From Gracilaria vermiculophylla (lineage: Eukaryota; Rhodophyta; Florideophyceae; Gracilariales; Gracilariaceae), in assembly GCA_019155205.2 (NCBI GenBank), contig JAHNZQ020000308.1:3892012-3956011 (forward strand): a stretch of 64,000 bases of DNA. The letters run 5' to 3'. A program made the translations under genes and the position numbers. Shown one piece after another: positions 49,023-58,737 of this stretch. Positions within the stretch are counted from its first letter, which is position 1, and each line of letters opens with the position of its first letter. Under the pieces are notes generated by a model. It was not told the origin of the DNA, searched no databases, and saw only the letters and a list, made by a program, of their open reading frames with translations.

Positions 49023-50250
49023 GGGTGGTGCGCATGGGAATAAGTGCAGAACAGTGAAGCGCACGCAGTTTGGCTGGTTTGATAATTGTGAAGGGCTGGT
49101 ATGCTATGCTCATGGAAAGGAATGTAGTTGTTATTCTGGTGAAATTAAGATTGCAATGGTGGAAGTAAGTTCCTAGCATGAGCTGGCTCAACGGAAGAGG
49201 GGGCGCTGCATTTGATATTAATAGTAAGAGGCTGCGCGTGGATACAGCTGAAGATGGACTAGAGCGGCAGGGGCAATTAAGACAGGTGAACAACTCAGGC
49301 GCTCAAACTGGTTTGTTAAACGGCATTTCAAATACTTTGGCACAGGCGGGCAGGCGCGTGGCGGAGGGTGACATATGAAGTCCATGGCTGTCATGGCTGT
49401 TATGGGCGCTCGGCTGACCATTGTGATGTTGCGGGTAGTGAAAGTGCATTGCTAGAGGCGCAACTAGAACGATGAAGCAATCAAGGGAGTGCAAACTGTG
49501 CCAATGAGGATCATTACGCACAAAAGAGGAGTACTGAGTTGACATGGCAGTCGTGAGGCAGTCTGAAACAACTCGTTGCTCTGAGCTGATGGCGTTGGAC
49601 GACTGAGATGGGCGACAAATGGTAGATGTTCAGTGCCATAGCGTTCACGTAGCCGTAGCGCACAGACATGTGAACGACATTGAGCCGCCAGCCGGCGCCG
49701 CGGCTGACCGTTTAGTTCAGAGCGTGAACTTGAGACTGGGGTTTCGGTGGAAGCGACGCGAGGCGGACTGGCGTCGGCGAACGACGTTCGACGGGCGGCT
49801 GCCGGGCGTCGCTTGCGGCATTCTACGGCGGCGACGCGCATTGGCGACGCTGACCATGGCGCTGACTTGGCGGCGCGCGAGCTGGGTGCTCACCACCGCT
49901 TACACCAGGCCAGTGACGTCATTGGTGCGCAGCCGCCCATAGCAGTGCGCCATGGCTACGCCGCCTCGAGACGCGTCCGACGCGCGTTTGACGCGCTGTA
50001 CTGGCGCGCTCGTGAACGTTGAGCGCTGCAGCTGTCGACGTCACACCCCACCACGCGGCTGAACATCGCCCAGGCGCTCGCGCTCTGCGCGGCTTTGCAA
50101 ACGGTCCCCTCTCTCGCGCCTCCCTCTCGGCGTCCACCGTTCGCGAGGCGCTCTCGAAGCCACGCGCGTTGAATCCCCTGCCCATTTAGCCGTGTGTTGC
50201 GTCTCGCGCGCCCCTTCCCTCTCGGTCATGTTGCGCTTGCGCGCCTTGAG
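49023..50250. other. 1.2-kb intergenic region with a CRE-type site
   Basis: This lies between the PARP stop and the first membrane-protein gene, both plus. No recognisable frame. A perfect tgacgtca palindrome at 49914-49921 is followed at once by attgg (inverted CCAAT), a plausible promoter module about 330 bp upstream of the next start. Confidence 0.5.
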
Positions 50251-51060
50251 ATGACGCTCATGGATTCGGTAACGCCCCAAGCGCCCGATCGACTGCCGCC
50301 GCCGCCCCACTTCTGGGGCCCGTTTCGTCCCTTGTTCGGCGGCCACACTCTCTTCGAGGCCGCCACCTCCACCATTTTGCCCACCTTTCTCGTGTTCGTG
50401 TGGCGCTTTTTGTTTGCGTGTTTCCTTGTCACCGTTCTGGTTTACTACGCCGTCTTGGACGAGTACCGCTTCGAATCGCTCGGCGTCTGGATCCATATAG
50501 GTTTGGCACTGTCCTTCTTTTTGCTCTCCATGTGCTCGTTCTTGTTTCTCATGCAGAAGCATCATCCGCCACACCCCTCCGCACTCTCCTTCTGTTCCAT
50601 CCTCCTGTATCAAGTATTTGCCACTGGCGCCCTGTTCTTCGCCGTCGCGTACTGGGTGTTCCTGCACGATTACGCCCTAGATCTCAGCTTTTCGCAAGTG
50701 GTGCAGAACGCCGCCACGGTCGTCATGTTGCTGCTGGACATCGTTCTCACTTTGCGCGTCCAGTTCAAGCTGGTGTACTCCATGTGTTTTGTGGCCTTCG
50801 TCTTGGCCTACGTCATTTTCGTGTGGGCTCGCTTTGCCATTACTCACATGTTCGTGTACGATTTGCTGGACTACCGCCAACAATCAAATGGTGTCACAGT
50901 AGCTTGCTACATTGGCGGCCTGGCTTGGGCTTTGCTAGCCTCTTTCTTCGTCTTTTTATTATCTCGCCTCAGTAGGCTGCCTTGCGTGAAGGTCCGCTCC
51001 ACATATTCGAAGGAAGGATCACCCGCGTCACACCGAAATCGATACTTTGCATTTGTTTAA
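50251..51060 (+). CDS. six-span membrane protein, AIG1/rolling stone-like, paralog 1
   Basis: A product of about 269 residues with six hydrophobic spans, for example FVWRFLFACFLVTVLVYYAV, ALSFFLLSMCSFLFLMQ, FFAVAYWVFL, VVMLLLDIVLTL, AFVLAYVIFVWARF and ALLASFFVFLLSRLSRL. The order and the segment YVIFVWARFAITHMFVYDLL resemble AIG1/ADTRP and rolling stone proteins. AIG1 relatives hydrolyse fatty-acid esters of hydroxy fatty acids using Thr and His. Here the position before the fourth span reads VVQNAATVVMLLLD, with Gln where AIG1-type proteins have His. The frame is open from 50194; 50251 is preferred. It is the first of three related genes in tandem, and family membership is inferred from pattern. 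Confidence 0.75.
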   Translation: MTLMDSVTPQAPDRLPPPPHFWGPFRPLFGGHTLFEAATSTILPTFLVFVWRFLFACFLVTVLVYYAVLDEYRFESLGVWIHIGLALSFFLLSMCSFLFLMQKHHPPHPSALSFCSILLYQVFATGALFFAVAYWVFLHDYALDLSFSQVVQNAATVVMLLLDIVLTLRVQFKLVYSMCFVAFVLAYVIFVWARFAITHMFVYDLLDYRQQSNGVTVACYIGGLAWALLASFFVFLLSRLSRLPCVKVRSTYSKEGSPASHRNRYFAFV

Positions 51061-53885
51061 CTAGGGACTCCCGCATTGTTCCATCCTCACCTTTGATTTG
51101 ATTTCATTTTGCTGCTGTGCCCTCTGTTGTCGTGGTGTACAGGACGCTTCGATAGTCGTTTGTTGTATACCGCTGTTCTACATTCGAGGACAGAATGCGT
51201 AACCTGGAGGTGTAGATACACAATTCTATCGAATGCACACTGCTTTAGGCGTCGTCTAGGAAGGCACAGGCGGGACGTGGTATCGGGTAATCATTGACGT
51301 AAGAAACGTGGCGATCAGCAATCTTAAGTATGTACCATTCATAATCACTGTTTTGATTATTCGTACTTTACTTCATCTGTATAGTATGCCTCTATAGCGT
51401 CGGGCGTCAATACTGGCCCCAGCTCGAGCAGCGTAGAGGCATTAAACCGTATCAATTTCAGATACCCGTTCTGTTTTTGTCACCCATCGAACAACCGCTG
51501 TTTTTCAAGAACAAGGCTCGAAGTTGACAGCATAGAAAATGTGATACAAGATTCAGTGCATAAGTCATGAGACGGATGTTACGCACTACGGATATTGCGT
51601 TTGTAGTAAACACAAACATGTGTTGATCGACCATACATGTTGTTGTTAGAGAACATGCGATAGCCATTGCTGCCGTGCACCTGGACCTGTATGCCTCATA
51701 AAGTCAACTTCATTCGGACGTGTGGGGTTTCGTGGTCTGAAAGCCTCAACTTTATTTTGAATACTCTGTTGCGGGCAGATGTGCGCTCCAGTCGCGTTCG
51801 GTGCTGTGCACTGGAATAAGTACCGTGGCCCGTTCAGCGTGCCTTTCTGTGGTACGGTCAGCAGTACACGAGCGCCCGTTGACAGACATAGGCGGCAATG
51901 AACTGCTTTCAAAAATGGCATGCACCGTGCGCTTTTCTGGGCACACAGTGAAAGGGCGCAATCGGTGATGTCGTCGCGTTGCGGATAAAACCGTCCACCA
52001 GGGAGGGCTAAGGGTTATGACGTCGGCACGACAGCAGACAGTGTCACCGCGATGCAGCGATTATTACAGCCGTGACGCACTACAGCGGTGAAGACGTCAG
52101 GCAAGGCAGTTTAGCGGTGGCACAAGTCTTCTCTCCAGCATAACTCGCAGTGTATGTTATATTACGTGTTGTGTGTGTTCCGCGCCATCGTGTAGCAGCA
52201 CAAAGACTAGCAACATGACCGATACATGCATAAGAACAAACGAGTGCTTACAGAATAGACTTGCGCAGGTCATGTCGAGCGGCAGGGAGTTGCATAGCAA
52301 TAAAAGCATCATAGACGACTGCACGCAGGCAGTAGCGGGCTGACGTCACGTAAGTACATGTAGCAGAGATTTGTACGAGTCGTGAAAATTCGAATCGGCG
52401 TTTTTGAATATTATCGTTTTCATGTTGTGGAGAATTATGTGGAGAGGATTATTGGGCATACACGGAGGCGATGAGTGTCAGCCGCTTTCGAGACGGGTGC
52501 CCATCACAGGTAAAACTCAATCATTTTCTTGACGATGGGTCGAGGCGTGGGGGTGCGTTGCGGAAAACTGAAGCCATTGACGATTACAAAAGCGGTGAGG
52601 GGTTGTGAAGTATGCACTTGGCGAAAACGTAAATGGTGGTAAACACGAAAGCTAGCGGCAATGTGGACTTGGACTGTAAGGTACGAAGGGTGGCTACGCT
52701 TGGATGAAGTAGAAGGTTCACATGGCAAGAAATTGAAACAGGATTTGGCCGAGCAGAAGATACTTTACAGACGTGCTTGTGTTTGGTGTAAGGTAAGGCA
52801 GCAAGACGGGTTTTGTTACAGGCACGGTGACACAGGCGGCACAAATGTGAGAAACACTGGCGCTCATACAGCGATTGGCGGCTTGTGGAGCGTTTGGCGC
52901 CCGCAGGCACCGGGTAGCTGAACAAAATGAGCTGCACGAAGCCGACGCACGCGGTTCCTGTGGCTGAGAAGGATGTGCTCACGGCATGCACGTGACTGGG
53001 GCTTGTTGGTACTGGGGGACGCGTTGCTCGCCGTGGGCGGCGCTTTTTTCGGCGCGCGGTTGTTACTGCGCTGGAAGTGAAGACATGTTCACCACAGCTT
53101 TTGGGGCCGAGGAGCAGCGTTTTTCATACAATCATGGCACGAGAGCTGCGAGTCATTAATTGTGCAACGAAACAGCGGCGGTGGGGGCGGTAATTACTGC
53201 GATGGCTTTTGCACGGCAACGGGAGCGGGGCAACACGGACCGCACGTGGAGTGGGTAGGGGTGTGATGGGCGCCATGGGTGTATTCAGTGCAATGCAGCG
53301 GTTGCAGTGACAACCCTTTTTCATCGTCGGGATGAGATACAGGGCGATGAGCCTGAGCTGCTCGGACGCGGCACTCAGGCCAAGACTGGTGCAGCGCGGC
53401 GTTCGCGACCCACGCGGCGCCGAAAACGTGGTGAGCACGTAGGCACGGCGGAGACGTTGCGACCACGAGCGCGGCGACGCCGTGCATGCTGCGCATCACA
53501 CACGGCGGCGCGCGGCGGCGGAGGCGAAGCGAGCGAGGGGGGCGAGACGCGGCTGCGGGCAGGGGGGCGCCGCGCGCAGGGGAGAGGCGGCGCGCCGCGG
53601 TTGCGCCAAGAAGCGCGCGGCGGCAAGCAGCGCGCGGCGACAAGCAGCGCGCGGCGACAAAGCAGCGCGCGGCGACACGCAGCGCGCGGCTTGGCGCTCG
53701 CGCGTGCGGCGACGGCGGCGGGCGACGGTAGTAGGCGCTGGGGGCGCGTGAGACGCGACGCGCCAGCGTGGCGCGCCAAGTCGCGCGACGGCGCGAAAGC
53801 GATCAGCGCCGCCGCGAAGCGGCAAGCGCCGCCGCGAAGCGACAGGCAGCCAAACAGCTCAGCGCTGACACACAGCCGACCCCAA

Positions 53886-53926
<41 letters not shown>

Positions 53927-54185
53927 CGCCCATCGGCCGCCGCTGTAAGCTGCGCGCCACCGCTGCTGCACCGGTGACTCAATTCAGCGCGTGCGCGTCA
54001 CGCGTACGGCGCACCGTCAGCTACATCGCCGCCTGCGCCCGCACACGCGGCGCTCTTTCAGCGCGCCCCCCCCCCCCCGCGTGTGCCACGCCCCGCGCCC
54101 CAACCACCGCACGCCAAGTCCGCGATTCCCGGATCTGTGCCCGCGCGCCGTCATGGCGCGCTGACCGTCGTGCATGGCGCTTCGT

Positions 54186-54186
<1 letters not shown>
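51061..54186. other. 3.1-kb intergenic region
   Basis: This lies between paralogs 1 and 2. Short frames only. A perfect tgacgtca lies at 52341-52348, with other gacgtc words near 52018 and 52091. From 53.4 kb it turns GC-rich, with a 17-bp tandem repeat (cagcgcgcggcgacaag type, about five units, 53612-53690), a (GCC)n run at about 53887-53930 and C13 at 54066-54078. A 213-codon frame at 53307-53948 is Arg/Ala-rich and not recognisable. Confidence 0.55.
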
Positions 54187-54278
<92 letters not shown>

Positions 54279-54353
54279 CCCCCGGCCCGCCCCGCGCTCA
54301 GGGCCCCGGCCCCTCCTCCCGGGCCCCTCGTTCCCCCCCCCCCCCCCCCCCCC
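54187..54353 (+). repeat. poly(C) tracts upstream of membrane-protein paralog 2
   Basis: An uninterrupted 91-C run at 54187-54277 and a 21-C run at 54333-54353, with C on the coding strand. The second ends about 96 bp before the ATG at 54450. Confidence 0.95.
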
Positions 54354-54449
54354 GCCCCGCCCCCGTAACGTCAGCGCTCGTTCCCTTCCCCCTCGCGACT
54401 GCCCTGGCTGTTCGCGCGCGCAACGTCAACGTCTTCCCCGCCCTCCGCC

Positions 54450-56150
54450 ATGCTCCCGCCGCCACGGCCGCCACCAACTGTGCCGTCCAACCCGCGGCTC
54501 CTCACCCCGCCTCCCCCCCTCGCTGATGCCAGCTTCGTTGAACAGCCCTCCGCCCCCCCCTTGTCCACCGTTGCCTCCTCTGTGCGCCCCGTCTCCTCCC
54601 CTCTCTCGCTGCCAGACATGAACGCCGTCTCGGATTCCGACTCCGTGCATTCGGCCGCGCCCAACAAGCATCTGCACCTCTTTCGCGCCCCGCTTCTGTT
54701 CCAGCCGCACGAGTTTACCGAGGCCTCGCGTTCCGCCTGCCTCCCCTTGCCAGTGCTGCTGCTTCTGCGTCTGTTTTCCGCCGCCGCCCTCGTCGGCCAT
54801 CTCGTCTTCTTCTCGCTGCGCGCCGACTTCCGCTTCACTGAGTACCTAACTTGGAATTACGCTGCCCTCACTCTCGCTTTGCTGCTCGCCCTCACCTGTT
54901 CCCTCCTGGACCTCATCCACGACCACCCTGATCAACAAGACAACGAACCAACACTACTCACTAACTTAACCGAACAAAACACCCCCGATGACGTCGAGCG
55001 CCAGTCCCACGCCCCCGCCCCGTTCGCGCCACCCAAATGGCTTCTCCTCTTCACTCGCTTCACCGTTCCAGTGTACCAGCTCGCCGTATCTGCCACCGTC
55101 TTCGGCGCCGTCGTCTTCTGGGCAGCCATCTACTTTAACGCTTCCATCCCACTCACGTACGCACTCCTCACGCAGGCCGTCGCCGCCCCTGCCATCGCCG
55201 TCCTCGATTTCCTCCTTTCCTTCCGAATGAATTTCCGTCTCATCTACATCGTCCCCTACCTCATATACAATGCAGCCTACCTCGCTGTCGCCTACACTCT
55301 CACAGAACGTGCCTACCTGTTCATTTTTCTTCGTCGCGACGCAAGCCGAAGTGCCTTTGCCGCAAAGGCTGCGGGACTGGCTGCTGCCAGTGTTTTCACT
55401 GCCGTTCTGCTCTACGTTATCACTGCCCTGCGCTATCTGCGTGCAACAAGGTCGCTACCGGAGGCTATTTCCGCCAGGAGCAAATCACGAAGAGTGTTGG
55501 AGGATCGTGCCGAGTCCGCCTCGCGCTCCGTTGCGTCCTCGCATTCACATCATTCCGACCTTTCGCACCTCGGCCTCCGTCGCGTGCCCAGCAACTCTTT
55601 CTATGGCACTGCTGAGTTTGTACAAGTCGAGAATGAAGACCAACTAGACCACTCTGCCTCCCTGTCCGGACGCGACCGCGCATCTGTGCCTATCAACCTC
55701 GGTGGCGATGCGTCCGGCCGCAGCTCGTGGTTCCGATCGTCCAGTGCGCGCTTGACCGCGTCTCTTTCGGGCGGCAGTGCGGGCGACGGGCGCCCTGGTT
55801 TTGCCAGGACCAGTTCCTTATCAAGTGTTTGGGACGACATGCAGCAGCCGCCTCCGCAAAAAGAAGATGAGGTGTTCTCCATGCCCGCGTGCTACAATGC
55901 GGCGAAGCAGGCCGACATGGTCAAGCTGCCCCACGTTCCGCGCGTAGACTCGGGCAAGCAAATACCGAGGATCGCTTCGCGGCAGGCGTCTGGCAAGTTC
56001 TCAAGGACGAGCTCTTCGAATAGCGTGCGCCCAGGCCCCGCTCCCCACCTGCCGTCCTCCGCGTTCACTGCATCCATGCTGGCGCGGAATAGCAGTGCTC
56101 ACCGTGCGGACGGCAAAAGAAGGAGGGGCGGCCACGTCGGACCCAGGTAA
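54450..56150 (+). CDS. six-span membrane protein, AIG1/rolling stone-like, paralog 2, with long Ser-rich tail
   Basis: The 566-residue product has a Pro-rich N-terminus and about six hydrophobic spans between residues 100 and 335 (LLLLRLFSAAALVGHLVFF, LALLLALTCSLLDL, LAVSATVFGAVVFWAAIYF, IAVLDFLLSFRMNFRLIY, YLIYNAAYLAVAY and VFTAVLLYVITALRYL). A 230-residue hydrophilic tail follows, rich in Ser, Arg and phosphosite-like RTSS/RxxS. The span order and LDFLLSFRMNFRLIY match its neighbours. The His position before the fourth span reads TQAVAAP, without His. Only this paralog has the long tail. An ATG at 54618 is an alternative start. Membrane topology is clear; function is not. Confidence 0.75.
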   Translation: MLPPPRPPPTVPSNPRLLTPPPPLADASFVEQPSAPPLSTVASSVRPVSSPLSLPDMNAVSDSDSVHSAAPNKHLHLFRAPLLFQPHEFTEASRSACLPLPVLLLLRLFSAAALVGHLVFFSLRADFRFTEYLTWNYAALTLALLLALTCSLLDLIHDHPDQQDNEPTLLTNLTEQNTPDDVERQSHAPAPFAPPKWLLLFTRFTVPVYQLAVSATVFGAVVFWAAIYFNASIPLTYALLTQAVAAPAIAVLDFLLSFRMNFRLIYIVPYLIYNAAYLAVAYTLTERAYLFIFLRRDASRSAFAAKAAGLAAASVFTAVLLYVITALRYLRATRSLPEAISARSKSRRVLEDRAESASRSVASSHSHHSDLSHLGLRRVPSNSFYGTAEFVQVENEDQLDHSASLSGRDRASVPINLGGDASGRSSWFRSSSARLTASLSGGSAGDGRPGFARTSSLSSVWDDMQQPPPQKEDEVFSMPACYNAAKQADMVKLPHVPRVDSGKQIPRIASRQASGKFSRTSSSNSVRPGPAPHLPSSAFTASMLARNSSAHRADGKRRRGGHVGPR

Positions 56151-57221
56151 GGGAGGGGGTGCCCGATCTCGCACCCTTGTCAATACTTTTGATGCCGTTA
56201 TTTTTTTTTTTTGTGGACGGCTACAACAAGGCGTCAACACCGCGTGCCTCATCCTGAATTCGTTGTATGTTTCGGTACAAGCCAAGGTGATGCTTGCTTT
56301 TCCGCCTTGCCCAAGTTCTCCCTGCGAGCTTGTTTCAACGACTTTGCCATCCTTCACCGCTCTTCTTTGCTTTGCGCGTGTTCTCGAAAACTGTCGGTCC
56401 TCAGCCGTTTTGTGGCCAAATTATGCGTAAGAAAATTATGACGGGACATGATATCAGGCCAGCCATTTTGGTGATGCAGCCCGGGCCCCACCCGTACAAG
56501 TAAGTTTCCCAAGATTTACCGGGAGCCCTGGGAAGCGTAGTCGACCTGTCCCGGCAGCGAATGGGTCCACCGCGGTATGTATCTCAAAGCAGTAAAGAGA
56601 GTAACAGCTTCGATATCTGCGCGATGCTAGTCGTCACGGAAGGGTAAAATTTTGTGACAATTTGTGTTCTAGTCACCGACAGCGTCAGAACCCACGGGCT
56701 GCTGCGCCCGAGTTGTGTAGGTGTGAAGAACACGCAACTGTTGCTATGATGCGCGTGTTCAGACTAGAGTTTGTAATTTTGGTAGCGGGTTGCGCGGAGC
56801 ACATTTTCTGAACTTCAACGCTGTGTTTGTCATGTCAGAACATGGTGCAGCGGTAATTCGGCGTTGTGTTCAACTTATGTTAATCACACAAGGTAGTCCG
56901 TACACGCTGTCTGTACAATACCGAATCTATCTGTCCGGGCCTCGGACAGACAACTATCATCTCTGCCACCGCCCAAGAATCATGAAAGGGGCAGTTCAAT
57001 CCATTCGAGTGCTCTGCTCAATAATGTTTTACCACACTATCTAAGGGCAAAACTTCTCAATGGATGGGTATGCATCAGTTTAAAGCCGGTGCGCTTCGTA
57101 CGCAATTATGTTCAACAAAATGCCCAGCCCTACCCTCATATTTGCTCCGTGGACAACCCCATTCTCCTGTTAATCACCCGCAGACGCTTCACTCGATGTC
57201 CAGACGTTTTCGAGCTGGTTC
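56151..57221. other. 1.1-kb intergenic region
   Basis: This lies between paralogs 2 and 3. It contains a T-run near 56199-56212. Frames are below 120 codons without motifs. Confidence 0.5.
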
Positions 57222-58259
57222 GTGACCGTTCCAAAAGACGAGATGGAAACGATCACAACACCTCCCAGCGTTCTGCGGCGTGGAGACGAACGGCAAAACG
57301 AACGGTCACCTTTAGAGCCTTCATCGCAAACGTCATCGTACAAAAAAGCATTGCTTCGAACCACTAGCAGTCAGTCTTGGTCACAAGATTTTGAACACAA
57401 ACATCGGCAGGCAACTCGCGACTTGGCACCGGGTATTCCGTTCCTCAACGGCCCGGCATGCAAGTTCCACACTCTAGCGGAAGCAGGAGGCTCCGTTTGG
57501 GTGTCGTCGCGCGTGATTCTCCTGTGGCGATTGTGCTGTACATGGCTTTTTGTATTCACTCTAGGGTTGTTCGCTCCAAGTGGACAATTTAATTACTGTT
57601 GGTTGAGCACATGGATTTACATTGGGGTAACATGCACAATGATTCTCTCGACCTTCAGCTCATTGTTCTACCATTTGTATCCAGAGCGGTCTTCTTCAGT
57701 GATTTCGGGGCAATGGCTCTTCCTGTTCATAGCTAATACCACAGTGTGCATGTACCAAGTATTCTTATCACTTTCTGCCGGAGTGGATCTCGTATACTGG
57801 CTTTTGCTGAACGAGAGGCAAGGAGTGCTGACATCGCGCATATTTCTTCACGTTGTCAATTTTCTGCTCCTCTTCATAGACTCCCTTCTTTCCTTTCGGA
57901 TGATGTTTCACCTGACCTACGTGCTTGTCGCGGTCGCTATCGTAGCCGCATGGCTTATTTTTGCTTGGATTCGGTACACCATTACCAAGCAGTGGATTCA
58001 TCAAGTTCTGGATTTTAAGATCGTTGGAACAAGTCGGGCTGTAAAGGCGCATATCGCAATAGTCGTCACATTTCTAGTCGTTTGCATATTCTTTCTCCTT
58101 CTTAATCGCTTAAATCGACTCAACGTTATATCTCGCAGAATAAGCGCAATTATTGCTGATGAACTTGAAGTTTCGAAAGAATCCATCACGACGGACGAAG
58201 AAAATCAAATGGACAGTGATCTTGAAGACATCATAATTGAATCAAGAGCCAAATTATAG
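57222..58259 (+). CDS. six-span membrane protein, AIG1/rolling stone-like, paralog 3
   Basis: The 345-residue product has a 90-residue polar N-terminus, six hydrophobic spans and an acidic C-terminus (SDLEDIIIESRAKL). Key segments are VILLWRLCCTWLFVFTLGLF, TWIYIGVTCTMILSTFSSLF, LSLSAGVDLVYWLLL, LHVVNFLLLFIDSLLSFRMM, AWLIFAWIRYTITKQWIHQV and FLLLNRLNRL. It is the best match of the three to AIG1/rolling stone. It has a Thr in the second-span region and a His at LHVVN, where AIG1-type hydrolases have their reactive Thr and His. The other two paralogs lack that His. Biochemical function is inferred only. Confidence 0.8.
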   Translation: MTVPKDEMETITTPPSVLRRGDERQNERSPLEPSSQTSSYKKALLRTTSSQSWSQDFEHKHRQATRDLAPGIPFLNGPACKFHTLAEAGGSVWVSSRVILLWRLCCTWLFVFTLGLFAPSGQFNYCWLSTWIYIGVTCTMILSTFSSLFYHLYPERSSSVISGQWLFLFIANTTVCMYQVFLSLSAGVDLVYWLLLNERQGVLTSRIFLHVVNFLLLFIDSLLSFRMMFHLTYVLVAVAIVAAWLIFAWIRYTITKQWIHQVLDFKIVGTSRAVKAHIAIVVTFLVVCIFFLLLNRLNRLNVISRRISAIIADELEVSKESITTDEENQMDSDLEDIIIESRAKL

Positions 58260-58737
58260 CCAGAGAAAGGTAGGAGAATGTTTTTCGTTGATATCTTGTG
58301 CTTCGTGTTTCAGCCTTTACCGTTGCACATACACTGTAAACTCAACATGTACAGTCAGATATGATCCAAGACCCATTATGTTTGGTAATTGTTAAAAATC
58401 GGAGGATGATTGAATGTTCAGTCCAACATGTCAATGGAAATCAATCACGTTTCCCACAAAGTCACGCGTGTATTTTTTTGTTTGCAAAGGAGTATGGTAT
58501 ATACGGATATACGGGAGAGAAGGGGAAGGGGGGATGGGGGCGGGCTCGGGGAGGGGGAGGAACACTGCCAGAGCAGTATGTTGGACCGATGTTTGTCATA
58601 TTCATTATCTCATACAACAGACAGAAATGTGAAAGAGAGGTCTCCGAACCTAAGAAGATTGAGCCCTACCCAGCTAACACAGTTCTCAACATGTTCCTCA
58701 TTGAACTCTCGCTGATTTTCACTAGTCGCTCGAATTT
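58260..58737. other. intergenic region between convergent genes
   Basis: 480 bases between paralog 3 (+) and MLH1 (-). It includes a G-rich stretch near 58510-58560. No gene is visible. Confidence 0.55.

Noticed and set aside
53307..53948. 213-codon plus-strand frame
   Set aside because: Arg/Ala-rich with short tandem repeats at the DNA level; no motif.
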